This document shows positions 17,703 through 25,286 of a DNA stretch of 64,000 bases, one piece after another; positions within the stretch are counted from its first letter, which is position 1; every line of letters begins with the position of its first letter. Below the pieces are notes generated by a model, which saw only the letters and a program-made list of their open reading frames with translations, did not search any database and had not been told where the DNA came from. Location: NCBI RefSeq assembly GCF_000764645.1, contig NZ_JRGK01000269.1, positions 38,398 to 102,397 on the forward strand, written 5' to 3'. Source of the DNA: Aeromonas finlandensis. GTDB lineage: Bacteria > Pseudomonadota > Gammaproteobacteria > Enterobacterales > Aeromonadaceae. The position numbers and the translations under genes were made by a program.

Positions 17703-17791
17703 TAACGACTTTAAAAATAAAGGAAACTTCACGGGGCGGTTTCAGTGATTCTGGCCAGTCGGTCACAGATGGTGCAGGTTGGCTGCTCTGT

Positions 17792-18190
17792 TCAGGGGCG
17801 GGTATCGAATTGTGGGCAATCGTCGCCAATCTGGTGCCAGGGGGCCTTGGAGCCGACAAAGATATGAAAGTTCGGCTGCTGGGTCGGTACGTCGTCGAGG
17901 ATCCCCAGCCGCAGGTTGATCTTGCCGCTGCTGCGCTTCTGGCTAAAGAGACTGGATCCGCACTGGCTGCAGAAGGCGAGGGTGGTCTCTGCAGATTTCT
18001 GATAACGGGTCAGCACCGCTTCCCCCTTGGCGATAGTGACCTTGTCCCCATCCAGCCCGCCGACGGAGGCGTAGTCGGAGCCAGAGAATTTGCGGCACTC
18101 CGAGCAGTGGCAGTTGCCCATGTAATCAAACTGGTCTGGCAGGTGCAGATGAACGGCGCCACAGAGGCAACTGGCGTGTAACTGTCTCAT
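17792..18190 (-). CDS. GFA (CENP-V/GFA fold) zinc protein
   Basis: This 132-residue protein of the glutathione-dependent formaldehyde-activating enzyme-like family binds zinc through paired cysteines: SCLCGAV (Cys 8 and 10), CHCSECRKFSG (Cys 28, 30 and 33) and FCSQCGSSLF (Cys 74 and 77). These motifs and the final acidic C-terminal region are typical. Only a few members have been shown to act on formaldehyde adducts, and most have unknown substrates, so the family name should not be read as a function. It lies between a zinc-ribbon membrane protein gene and torD on the same strand, with an intervening hairpin. Confidence 0.85.
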   Translation of the reverse strand: MRQLHASCLCGAVHLHLPDQFDYMGNCHCSECRKFSGSDYASVGGLDGDKVTIAKGEAVLTRYQKSAETTLAFCSQCGSSLFSQKRSSGKINLRLGILDDVPTQQPNFHIFVGSKAPWHQIGDDCPQFDTRP

Positions 18191-18216
18191 TTTGCTTCCT
18201 TGTGCCCATCGGCACG

Positions 18217-18513
18217 CTAAAGGGTTTGATCATCGCTCTCCCGAAAGAGCACTTGCTTGCACTTGGCGCAGACCCATTCACGGCGAAAATCGGTCAGATG
18301 CACCAGACCCACCTCCAGTAACTCGTGGTGACCACAGTGGTGACAGAAGATGATGTCGCCATCGACCGCTTCCGGGTGGGCCGCCAGATACTCGGCTTTG
18401 GTGGGGAGCGCCTCCCACGAGGTGGTGGGAACATGTTTGCGCTGGCTGGTGTAGTAGACCCAATAGAACAGAAAAAAGACAGCCAGGATCACAAATGTCA
18501 GCAGATGGTCCAT
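18217..18513 (-). CDS. Small membrane-anchored zinc-ribbon protein
   Basis: This 98-residue protein has one N-terminal transmembrane helix (LLTFVILAVFFLFYWVYY, residues 4-21) and a C-terminal zinc ribbon with CHHCGH and CAKCK, so the ribbon probably faces the cytoplasm. The start at 18513 is chosen because GGAGGAGCTCAAG precedes the ATG. A frame back to 18573 lacks a ribosome binding site. It lies 26 bases downstream of the GFA-family gene's start on the same strand and probably heads that short operon. No characterised homologue is recognised. Confidence 0.75.
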   Translation of the reverse strand: MDHLLTFVILAVFFLFYWVYYTSQRKHVPTTSWEALPTKAEYLAAHPEAVDGDIIFCHHCGHHELLEVGLVHLTDFRREWVCAKCKQVLFRESDDQTL

Positions 18514-18782
18514 CTTGAGCTCCTCCAGTTGGATGCCGCCGCTCGGGTGCATATCAGCAGGTGACATCATCATCTTGAAATTTGTTTCGAATGAATATGT
18601 TACAGGATGGATAACGACATGGGTGTGATCCCCTTCGGGTTTTACCCGCTAAAGCGAGGGGGGTTGCCTGCGCATTTTTGCGTGGCGGCCAAGGTACTGA
18701 GGGCGGAGAGAATCTTGCTTTTTACAACATAAATTCAACATTTTTTTAGGTGGTTGGACTGTCTCTTTGATCCAGCTCACGT

Positions 18783-18826
18783 TACAATGCCCACGCCCAC
18801 TTCACCTAACGCGCAAACGATTTTCA
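18783..18826 (+). promoter_or_regulatory. glyA promoter region with PurR-like box
   Basis: A -10-like TACAAT (18783-18788; poor -35) is followed by GCGCAAACGATTTTCA (18811-18826). It shares the CGCAAACG half and part of the second half of the PurR operator consensus ACGCAAACGTTTTCGT. E. coli glyA is PurR-regulated. The box would lie downstream of the transcription start, ahead of the ribosome binding site AGGAG. Confidence 0.4.
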
Positions 18827-18838
18827 GGAGAGAAACGG

Positions 18839-20092
18839 ATGTTGAAACGTGACATGACCATCGCCAATTATGATCCGCAATTGTGGCAGGCCATCACAGA
18901 CGAAACCCGTCGTCAGGAAGAGCATATCGAGCTGATTGCGTCTGAGAACTACACCAGCCCCCGTGTCATGGAAGCCCAGGGCTCCCAGCTGACCAACAAG
19001 TACGCCGAAGGTTACCCCTCCAAGCGTTACTACGGTGGTTGCGAGTATGTGGATGTGGTCGAAACCCTGGCCATCGAGCGCGCCAAAGAGCTGTTCGGTG
19101 CCACTTACGCCAACGTGCAGCCGCACTCCGGCTCCCAGGCCAACAGCGCCGTCTACATGGCTCTGCTGCAGCCGGGCGACACCGTACTGGGCATGAACCT
19201 GGCCCACGGTGGTCACCTGACTCACGGCTCTCCGGTCAACTTCTCCGGCAAGCTCTACAACATCGTGCCTTACGGTATCGATGAGTCCGGCAAGATCGAC
19301 TACGACGACATGGAACGTCAGGCTGTCGAGCACAAGCCGAAGATGATGATCGGTGGCTTCTCCGCCTACTCCGGCATCGTTGACTGGGCTCGCATGCGCG
19401 AAATCGCCGACAAGGTCGGTGCCTACCTGTTCGTCGACATGGCCCACGTGGCTGGCCTGATCGCCGCTGGCGTCTACCCGAACCCGGTTCCCCACGCCCA
19501 CGTGGTCACCTCCACCACCCACAAGACCCTGGCCGGTCCGCGTGGTGGTCTGATCCTCTCCGCCGCTGACGACGAGGAGCTCTACAAGAAGCTCAACTCC
19601 GCCGTCTTCCCGGGTGGTCAGGGTGGCCCGCTGATGCACGTCATCGCCGGTAAAGCCGTTGCCTTCAAAGAGGCGCTGGAGCCGGAGTTCAAGACCTATC
19701 AGGCTCAGGTCGTGAAAAACGCCAAGGCGATGGCGGCGACCTTTATCGAGCGCGGTTACAAGATCGTCTCCGGCGGTACCGACAACCATCTGATGCTGGT
19801 TGACCTGATTGGCCGCGAGTTGACTGGTAAGGAGGCTGACGCCGCACTGGGCAAAGCCAACATCACCGTCAACAAAAACTCTGTGCCCAACGACCCGCGC
19901 TCCCCGTTCGTCACCTCCGGTGTGCGGATCGGTACCCCGGCCATCACCCGCCGCGGTTTCAAGGAAGCCGAGTCCATCCAGCTGACTCACTGGATCTGCG
20001 ACGTACTGGACAACCACGACAACGATGCCGTGCTGGCCACCGTACGCGAGAAGGTGCTGGAGATCTGCCGCCGCTTCCCGGTCTATGGCTGA
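18839..20092 (+). CDS. glyA: Serine hydroxymethyltransferase
   Basis: GlyA interconverts serine and glycine using PLP and tetrahydrofolate, supplying one-carbon units for purines, thymidylate and methionine. The 417-residue protein has the same length as E. coli GlyA. Its motifs include [36 protein letters not shown] and the PLP-lysine segment [17 protein letters not shown] use the ATG at 18839 ([12 protein letters not shown]), eight bases after AGGAG. The frame is open further upstream, but the extension has no homology. Codon use is strongly biased to C-ending optimal codons, as expected for a highly expressed gene. Confidence 0.98.
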   Translation: MLKRDMTIANYDPQLWQAITDETRRQEEHIELIASENYTSPRVMEAQGSQLTNKYAEGYPSKRYYGGCEYVDVVETLAIERAKELFGATYANVQPHSGSQANSAVYMALLQPGDTVLGMNLAHGGHLTHGSPVNFSGKLYNIVPYGIDESGKIDYDDMERQAVEHKPKMMIGGFSAYSGIVDWARMREIADKVGAYLFVDMAHVAGLIAAGVYPNPVPHAHVVTSTTHKTLAGPRGGLILSAADDEELYKKLNSAVFPGGQGGPLMHVIAGKAVAFKEALEPEFKTYQAQVVKNAKAMAATFIERGYKIVSGGTDNHLMLVDLIGRELTGKEADAALGKANITVNKNSVPNDPRSPFVTSGVRIGTPAITRRGFKEAESIQLTHWICDVLDNHDNDAVLATVREKVLEICRRFPVYG

Positions 20093-20118
20093 TAAGCCGG
20101 ACTGTTCGGTTTGAGACC

Positions 20119-20147
20119 AATGCCACCTTCGGGTGGCATTGTTTTTT
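20119..20147 (+). terminator. Terminator of glyA
   Basis: AATGCCACC (20119-20127), loop TTCG, GGTGGCATT (20132-20140), then GTTTTTT, 26 bases after the glyA stop. Confidence 0.85.
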
Positions 20148-20243
20148 CTGGCTTTTACCGGTTTTGGATGGCCGTGCTACACTGGCCGACCTAAGATCCT
20201 GGCCCGCTGGGCCGGTCCCTGTTCCATTAACGCCGGAGGTCCG

Positions 20244-20693
20244 ATGCATTGCCCATTCTGTAGTGCGGTTGATACCAAGGTGATCGATTCCCGTCTGGTG
20301 GCAGAAGGCCATCAGGTGCGCCGCCGTCGTGAGTGTCTGCTCTGTCACGAGCGTTTTACCACCTTCGAGATGGCCGAGCTGGTGATGCCCCGCGTCATCA
20401 AGTCCAACGGCTCGCGCGAGCCGTTCAACGAAGACAAGCTGCGCGCTGGCATCCTGCGGGCGCTGGAGAAGCGGCCGGTGAGCATGGAGGCCATCGAAAA
20501 AGCGGTCAACCATATCAAATCCCGCCTGCGTGCCACCGGCGAGCGCGAAGTCGCCTCCGAGCTGGTGGGCAATCTGGTGATGGATGAGCTCAAGAGTCTG
20601 GACAAGGTGGCCTATATCCGCTTTGCCTCCGTCTATCGCAGCTTCGAAGATATTCGCGAATTTGGCGAAGAGATCGCCAAGCTGGAGAAGTAA
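20244..20693 (+). CDS. nrdR: Transcriptional repressor NrdR
   Basis: NrdR senses ATP/dATP through an ATP-cone and represses ribonucleotide reductase operons. The 149-residue protein has the N-terminal zinc ribbon [17 protein letters not shown] with a second pair in [12 protein letters not shown], then the ATP-cone domain from [19 protein letters not shown] onward. Length is exactly that of E. coli NrdR. The ATG follows CGGAGGTCCG. In E. coli it likewise heads nrdR-ribD-ribH-nusB-thiL-pgpA; here ribE and ribB are inserted between ribD and ribH. Confidence 0.97.
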   Translation: MHCPFCSAVDTKVIDSRLVAEGHQVRRRRECLLCHERFTTFEMAELVMPRVIKSNGSREPFNEDKLRAGILRALEKRPVSMEAIEKAVNHIKSRLRATGEREVASELVGNLVMDELKSLDKVAYIRFASVYRSFEDIREFGEEIAKLEK

Positions 20694-20747
20694 CGCGTAA
20701 TGCCTGTGCAGGTGTCGGATCGGCGCTGTGATGTGTCGCTTGCAGCC

Positions 20748-20915
20748 AGACCCCGCCCGCGAGGCCGCGCTCGAATTGTCCCATCGGTGCAACAAGCCAA
20801 ATCAACCTTGTTTCACTGGTGAAAAAATAACGGATTGCAAGGCGGCAGAGGATATCCCTGAACCTGTGAGGCGGGGATTCAACGGCGTGCCCGACTCTCC
20901 TCTTGGGCGGGGTCT
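20748..20915 (+). ncRNA. Structured leader element upstream of ribD
   Basis: The 325-base gap before ribD contains a perfect 11-bp closing stem, AGACCCCGCCC (20748-20758) with GGGCGGGGTCT (20905-20915). Inside are CGAG/CTCG (20760-20773), CCTTG/CAAGG (20806-20842) enclosing TTTCAC/GTGAAA (20811-20824), and ATCCC/GGGAT (20854-20878) enclosing CCT/AGG. A further hairpin CGCGA/TCGCG follows at about 20927-20945. Its position in the riboflavin operon suggests a cis-regulatory RNA. It does not contain the conserved blocks of the FMN (RFN) riboswitch that I know. It could instead be a miniature inverted-repeat element. Confidence 0.4.
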
Positions 20916-21018
20916 ACCCTGATGTCGCGAAAGGGGGAGGTCGCGTTATTCATTGAACCGGCGAACTCAACGCACCAATGAGCCAACCATGCTGGGATGT
21001 TTTGTCAAAGGAGCCCGG

Positions 21019-22128
21019 ATGTTTAGTCAAGATGATTACCAATGGATGAGTCGGGCCCTCGAACTGGCCCGCCGCGGCCGCTACACTACGGCCCCCAACC
21101 CCTGTGTCGGTGCCGTGCTGGTCAAAGATGGCGTAATGGTCGGCGAAGGGTGGCATCAGAAGGCGGGCGAGCCCCATGCGGAGGTTTATGCCCTGCGCGC
21201 CGCCGGTGACAATTCCCGTGGCGCCACCGCCTATGTGACCCTCGAACCCTGTTCCCACCATGGTCGTACCCCCCCCTGCGCCGAGGCGCTGATCAACGCC
21301 GGTGTGGCCCGGGTGGTGGCGGCCATGGTCGATCCCAATCCCCAGGTGGGCGGACGCGGGCTGCGGATGCTCTCCGAGGCGGGCATCAAGACCGATTTCG
21401 GCCTGCTTGCGAGCGAAGCTGAAGCGCTCAACCCGGGCTTTTTCAAGCGGATGCGTACCGCCTTCCCGCGGGTGACCGTCAAGCTGGGGGCCAGCCTCGA
21501 TGGCCGCACCGCCATGGCGAGCGGCGAGAGCCAGTGGATCACCTCCCCGGATGCGCGCCGCGACGTGCAACGACTGCGGGCCCGCCACGATGCGGTGCTC
21601 TCCAGCGCCGAGACGGTGCTGGCTGACGGCGCCTCTCTGACTGTGCGCTGGGACGAGTTGCCCCCCTCGGTCAAGGCGAGCTACCCCAAAGAGACCCTGC
21701 GCCAGCCGCTTCGGGTCATCGTCGATTCGCAAAACCGGCTCACCCCCGATCTGCCGCTGTTCCAGAGCGAGAGTCCGGTGCTGCTGGCCCGCCACAAGGC
21801 ATCCGGCGAGTGGCCCGAGTGGGTGCAGCAGCTGGAGCTGCCGCTGCTGGATGGCAAGCTGGATCTGGTCAGCCTGTTCATGCTGCTGGCCAAGCAGAAC
21901 GTCAACTCGGTACTGATAGAGGCGGGGCCCCGGTTGTGCGGCGCCCTGCTGGATAAGGGGCTGGTGGATGAGCTGGTGCTCTATCAGGCGCCCAAACTGA
22001 TGGGTGATGAGGGGCGTGGTCTGTTCCATCTGCCCGGTCTGACCCGCTTGTTCCAGGCGCCCAAGCTCAACATCAAGGATGTGCGCATGGTCGGCCAGGA
22101 TATTCGCATTACCGCCAAAATAGCCTGA
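21019..22128 (+). CDS. ribD: Bifunctional riboflavin deaminase/reductase
   Basis: RibD deaminates the GTP-derived pyrimidine and then reduces its ribose side chain, steps 2 and 3 of riboflavin synthesis. The 369-residue protein (E. coli 367) has the zinc deaminase motif HAE (His 53, Glu 55) with PCSHHGRTPPC (Cys 78 and 87), and the C-terminal reductase domain from about residue 148 beginning TVKLGASLDGRTA. The start at 21019 (MFSQDDYQWM) has GGAG five bases upstream; a 22-residue upstream extension is not family-like. It is first in the ribD-ribE-ribB-ribH run. Confidence 0.96.
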   Translation: MFSQDDYQWMSRALELARRGRYTTAPNPCVGAVLVKDGVMVGEGWHQKAGEPHAEVYALRAAGDNSRGATAYVTLEPCSHHGRTPPCAEALINAGVARVVAAMVDPNPQVGGRGLRMLSEAGIKTDFGLLASEAEALNPGFFKRMRTAFPRVTVKLGASLDGRTAMASGESQWITSPDARRDVQRLRARHDAVLSSAETVLADGASLTVRWDELPPSVKASYPKETLRQPLRVIVDSQNRLTPDLPLFQSESPVLLARHKASGEWPEWVQQLELPLLDGKLDLVSLFMLLAKQNVNSVLIEAGPRLCGALLDKGLVDELVLYQAPKLMGDEGRGLFHLPGLTRLFQAPKLNIKDVRMVGQDIRITAKIA

Positions 22129-22143
22129 TTTATCAATGTTCAA

Positions 22144-22162
22144 GGGGGCATAGTCTGCCCCC
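22144..22162 (+). promoter_or_regulatory. GC-rich hairpin between ribD and ribE
   Basis: GGGGGCA-TAGTC-TGCCCCC, a perfect 7-bp stem 15 bases after the ribD stop, without a U-tract. It is probably an mRNA-stability or pausing element. Confidence 0.45.
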
Positions 22163-22183
22163 GTCATCAGCAAGGTGATCTGC

Positions 22184-22837
22184 ATGTTTACCGGAATTAT
22201 CGAAGCGGTGGGAACCCTGGCCGAGCTGCGCCGTCAGGGCGATGACATGGCCCTCACCGTGCACGCGCCGAGCCTGGATTTTAGCGACGTCAAGCTGGGC
22301 GACTCCATCGCCACCAACGGCGTCTGCCTCACCGTCGTGGCGCTGGGCGACAAAAGCTATACCGCCGACGTGTCGCTGGAAACCCTGTCGCGCACCGGCT
22401 TTGCCACGGCCAGGGTGGGCGATCGGGTCAATCTCGAGAAGGCGCTGATGCCCACCTCCCGCCTCGGCGGCCATCTGGTCTCCGGCCATGTGGATGGGGT
22501 CGGGGAGGTGAAAAGCCTCTCCAGCAGTGGCCGCGCCATCGAGTTTTGGATCAAGGCGCCGGGGGAGCTCTCCCGCTACATCGCCGAGAAGGGGTCGATC
22601 GCGGTGGACGGTATCAGCCTCACCGTCAACGCCGTGCAGGGGGATCTGTTCCGCCTGACGATCGTGCCCCACACCGCCCAGGAGACCACCATCGCCAGCT
22701 GGAAGCCGGGCCACAAGGTCAACCTCGAGGTGGATCAGATCGCCCGTTATCTGGAGCGGCTGATGATGGGCAAGGGTCAGGAGAGCAGTGCCTCGACCCT
22801 GACCATGGAGACGCTGGCCAAGGCCGGTTTTCTCTAA
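22184..22837 (+). CDS. ribE: Riboflavin synthase alpha subunit
   Basis: This enzyme dismutates two lumazine molecules to riboflavin and a pyrimidinedione, the last step of the pathway; it is called RibC in E. coli. The 217-residue protein shows the typical internal duplication: MFTGIIEAVGTLAEL with NGVCLTV in the N-barrel, and SGHVDGVGEV with GISLTVN in the C-barrel. I choose the ATG at 22184, three codons into the open frame, because every family member begins MFTGI. Next in the operon after ribD. Confidence 0.96.
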   Translation: MFTGIIEAVGTLAELRRQGDDMALTVHAPSLDFSDVKLGDSIATNGVCLTVVALGDKSYTADVSLETLSRTGFATARVGDRVNLEKALMPTSRLGGHLVSGHVDGVGEVKSLSSSGRAIEFWIKAPGELSRYIAEKGSIAVDGISLTVNAVQGDLFRLTIVPHTAQETTIASWKPGHKVNLEVDQIARYLERLMMGKGQESSASTLTMETLAKAGFL

Positions 22838-22882
22838 GTCAGGCCACCAAAGCGATTTTCTGTGATCCCGCTCTGATTGAAA

Positions 22883-22946
22883 TGGGGCCGCGCGCCCCAA
22901 TCTAGAGCAACATACACTCGCATTTGCGTTGAGCCTGCTGGCTCAA
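22883..22946 (+). promoter_or_regulatory. Two hairpins in the ribE-ribB gap
   Basis: TGGGGC-CGCGC-GCCCCA (22883-22899) and TTGAGCC-TGCT-GGCTCAA (22929-22946) lie in the 136 bases before ribB. Neither has a U-tract. They may tune expression of ribB relative to ribDE. No RFN consensus is present here either. Confidence 0.4.
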
Positions 22947-22973
22947 CCCCCAAGCACATTGATGGAGTAGCCC

Positions 22974-24083
22974 ATGGCGCTGAGCACAACCCAGGAAATC
23001 ATTGCCGATATCAAGGCTGGCAAGATGGTGATCCTGATGGATGACGAAGACAGGGAGAACGAAGGCGACCTCATCATGGCCGCCTCCTGCGTCCGTCCGG
23101 AGGATATCAACTTCATGGCCCGTTACGGCCGTGGCCTCATCTGCTTGACCCTGACTCAGGATCGCTGCAAGCAGTTGGCGCTGCCGCTGATGGTTGATCG
23201 CAACAATGCCCAGTTCTCTACCGCCTTCACCGTGACCATCGAAGCGGCCGAAGGGGTGACCACAGGTATCTCCGCTGCCGATCGCGCGGTGACCGTGCAA
23301 GCTGCAGTGGCGCCCAATGCCAAGGCGGCCGATCTGGTGCAGCCGGGCCACATCTTCCCGCTGATGGCGCAAGATGGCGGCGTGCTGACCCGTGCCGGCC
23401 ACACCGAAGCGGGTTGCGATCTGGCCCGTCTGGCCGGTTACGAGGCGGCCTCTGTCATCGTCGAGATCCTCAACGAAGATGGCACCATGGCGCGCCGTCC
23501 GGATTTGGAGATCTTCGCCGAGCAGCACGGCATCAAGCTCGGCACCATCGCCGACCTTATCGAGTACCGCAACCAGCACGAGACCACGGTCGTGAAAGTG
23601 GCTGAGTGCAAGCTGCCTACCGAGTTTGGCGAGTTCGACCTCATCACCTTCCGCGACACCATCGACAATCAGGTTCACTTCGCCCTGAAAAAGGGTGAGG
23701 TACAGGTCGACCAGCCGACGCTGGTGCGGGTGCACCTGCACGATGTGCTGAGCGATCTGCTGCTGACCGACCGTCACGCCGCCCGCAGCTGGCCGCTGCC
23801 CAAATCCATGGCCCGTATCGCCGACGAGGGCGGTGTGCTGGTGATCCTGGGGGCGGAATCCCACGGTGAGGAGCTGCTGGCCCGGGTCAAGGGCTTTGAA
23901 GCCGCCGACAAGGGGCTGGCACCGGAAGGAGCCAAGTGGCAGGGCACTTCGCGCCGGGTTGGCGTCGGTTCCCAGATCCTCAAAGCCCTTGGCGTGAGCA
24001 AGATGCGCCTGCTGAGCTCGCCGAAGAAGTATCACGCCCTCGGTGGCTTCGGTCTGGAAGTGGTTGAGTACGTCGGCGAGTAA
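22974..24083 (+). CDS. ribB: 3,4-dihydroxy-2-butanone 4-phosphate synthase with degenerate GTP cyclohydrolase II-like C-terminal domain
   Basis: The N-terminal 200 residues are RibB, with the Mg-binding motif [11 protein letters not shown] at 23-33. RibB converts ribulose 5-phosphate to the four-carbon precursor of lumazine. The C-terminal half (about 205-369) resembles GTP cyclohydrolase II, but the region that should hold the zinc-binding cysteines reads [21 protein letters not shown] and has none. It is therefore a RibBX-type protein, not a working RibBA, and GTP cyclohydrolase II activity must come from another gene. It is 369 residues long and starts [10 protein letters not shown] after a GGAG. 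A diverged copy of its last codons lies 22 bases downstream. Confidence 0.93.
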   Translation: MALSTTQEIIADIKAGKMVILMDDEDRENEGDLIMAASCVRPEDINFMARYGRGLICLTLTQDRCKQLALPLMVDRNNAQFSTAFTVTIEAAEGVTTGISAADRAVTVQAAVAPNAKAADLVQPGHIFPLMAQDGGVLTRAGHTEAGCDLARLAGYEAASVIVEILNEDGTMARRPDLEIFAEQHGIKLGTIADLIEYRNQHETTVVKVAECKLPTEFGEFDLITFRDTIDNQVHFALKKGEVQVDQPTLVRVHLHDVLSDLLLTDRHAARSWPLPKSMARIADEGGVLVILGAESHGEELLARVKGFEAADKGLAPEGAKWQGTSRRVGVGSQILKALGVSKMRLLSSPKKYHALGGFGLEVVEYVGE

Positions 24084-24105
24084 AGGACTCAAGGTTCCAG
24101 CAGAG

Positions 24106-24165
24106 AATTACCATCCCCTTCTGGGCGGTTTCGGTCTGGAAGTAGTGGAATACGTCGGCGAATAG
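24106..24165 (+). pseudogene. Diverged duplicate of the ribB 3' end
   Basis: Read from 24106, the frame gives [19 protein letters not shown] and then TAG. The end of ribB gives [18 protein letters not shown] and then TAA. Apart from one inserted codon and two substitutions near the start, the peptides are identical, while several codons differ synonymously (GTA GTG GAA here versus GTG GTT GAG). Homology ends upstream of 24106. It looks like the remnant of a second or ancestral ribB copy, or of an allele exchange, and not a fresh duplication. Confidence 0.7.
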
Positions 24166-24226
24166 CCGAGGTCGGTAGCGGGATCCGCGTTCGCGATCCG
24201 GCTTGCCGAGACGATTACATGGCGAT

Positions 24227-24256
24227 CATGGCTGCGTGTTGCGGCCATGGTTTTTG
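24227..24256 (+). terminator. Intrinsic terminator before ribH
   Basis: CATGGC (24227-24232) pairs with GCCATG (24244-24249), followed by GTTTTTG. A TAGAAT hexamer at about 24274-24279 could serve as the -10 of a separate ribH promoter, with a weak -35. Confidence 0.5.
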
Positions 24257-24330
24257 TCGTGGGTCTGTTGTGCTAGAATGTGCGCACTTTTGACTCCGGC
24301 CCTTTTGATTGCACAGATACAGGATTTCCA

Positions 24331-24801
24331 ATGAAGGTTATCGAAGGAAATATCGCCGCTCCTGAGGCGCGCGTTGCTATTGTTGTTGCCCGTTTCAACA
24401 GCTTCATCAACGACAGTCTGGTGAACGGTGCGGTGGACGTACTGAAGCGTCAAGGTCAAGTGCAGGACAGCAACCTGACACTGGTAAAAGTGCCGGGCGC
24501 GGTTGAAATGCCATTGGTCATCAAAAAGCTGGCCAAGAGTGGTCAATACGACGCCATCGTGGCGGTCGGTACTGTCATCCGTGGCGGCACCTACCACTTC
24601 GATCTGGTGGCAAACGAGAACAGCAAGGGCATGGCTCAGGTAATGATGGAATATGAAATTCCCGTTGCCTTCGGCGTGCTGACCACTGAAAACATTGAAC
24701 AAGCCATCGAGCGTGCAGGTACCAAGGCGGGTAACAAGGGTGCAGAGGCTGCACTGGCAGCGCTCGAAATGATCAACGTCCTGAAAGAACTGGACGTGTA
24801 A
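24331..24801 (+). CDS. ribH: 6,7-dimethyl-8-ribityllumazine synthase
   Basis: RibH condenses the RibD product with the RibB product to lumazine and forms large icosahedral or pentameric assemblies. The 156-residue protein has [17 protein letters not shown], the loop [23 protein letters not shown] and the phosphate-binding [12 protein letters not shown]. The ATG at 24331 gives [11 protein letters not shown], as in E. coli; an upstream in-frame GTG extension is not conserved. It is preceded by a terminator and possible own promoter, and followed 14 bases later by nusB. Confidence 0.97.
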   Translation: MKVIEGNIAAPEARVAIVVARFNSFINDSLVNGAVDVLKRQGQVQDSNLTLVKVPGAVEMPLVIKKLAKSGQYDAIVAVGTVIRGGTYHFDLVANENSKGMAQVMMEYEIPVAFGVLTTENIEQAIERAGTKAGNKGAEAALAALEMINVLKELDV

Positions 24802-24815
24802 CGAGGAGAAGTACA

Positions 24816-25229
24816 TTGAAACCGTCCGAGCGCCGTAAAGCCCGCCATTGCGCCACCCAGGCCATCTACCAGTGGCAGATGACCAAGGCTAACGTGGGTG
24901 ACATCGAAGAGCAGTTCAAGATCGATCAGGACACCAAGGGTGTAGACCTGAACTATTTTCGCGATCTGCTGTTCGGGGTAGCCCTCCACTGCAACGAGCT
25001 GGACAAGGTCTTCGCACCTTACCTCTCCCGTCCGCTGGAAGAAGTGGACATGGTGGACAAGGCGATCTTGCGTCTGGCGACCTACGAGCTGACTCGTCGT
25101 GATGATGTACCGCCGCGCGTGGTCATCAACGAAGCGATCGAGCTGGCGAAAGCCTTTGCTGCCGATGACAGCCACAAGTTTGTCAACGGTGTACTGGACA
25201 AGGTGATCAAGTCGCTGAACAAGCGTTGA
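24816..25229 (+). CDS. nusB: Transcription antitermination factor NusB
   Basis: NusB with NusE (S10) binds boxA RNA and supports antitermination in rRNA operons. The 137-residue protein begins [21 protein letters not shown] and has [13 protein letters not shown] and [16 protein letters not shown], all family features. The start codon is TTG at 24816, preceded by GAGGAG; there is no ATG that keeps the conserved N-terminus. It lies directly downstream of ribH, the usual gammaproteobacterial order. Confidence 0.96.
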   Translation: MKPSERRKARHCATQAIYQWQMTKANVGDIEEQFKIDQDTKGVDLNYFRDLLFGVALHCNELDKVFAPYLSRPLEEVDMVDKAILRLATYELTRRDDVPPRVVINEAIELAKAFAADDSHKFVNGVLDKVIKSLNKR

Positions 25230-25258
25230 TCCTGCTGTCCGTCAGCATCTAAGAGAGG

Positions 25259-25281
25259 AGCCAGCTTATTGCTGGCTTTTT
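25259..25281 (+). terminator. Intrinsic terminator overlapping the thiL start region
   Basis: AGCCAGC (25259-25265), loop TTATT, GCTGGCT (25271-25277), then TTTT to 25281. The thiL ATG follows at 25287, so transcription termination and thiL initiation share this segment. Confidence 0.75.
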
Positions 25282-25286
25282 ACTGT

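Noticed and set aside
18824..20017. 397-codon antisense ORF over glyA
   Set aside because: It mirrors the strongly biased glyA codons, has no homology-like motifs or ribosome binding site, and is explained by GC-rich third positions.
20694..22973. FMN (RFN) riboswitch upstream of ribD or ribB
   Set aside because: Neither leader contains the conserved GGCGGU, AGCCCGCGAGC-type or CCGACGGU-type blocks. Only unrelated hairpins were found, so no FMN riboswitch is called.
24106..24165. A second functional ribB gene
   Set aside because: Only about 19 codons are homologous and no start or catalytic region precedes them, so it is a remnant.
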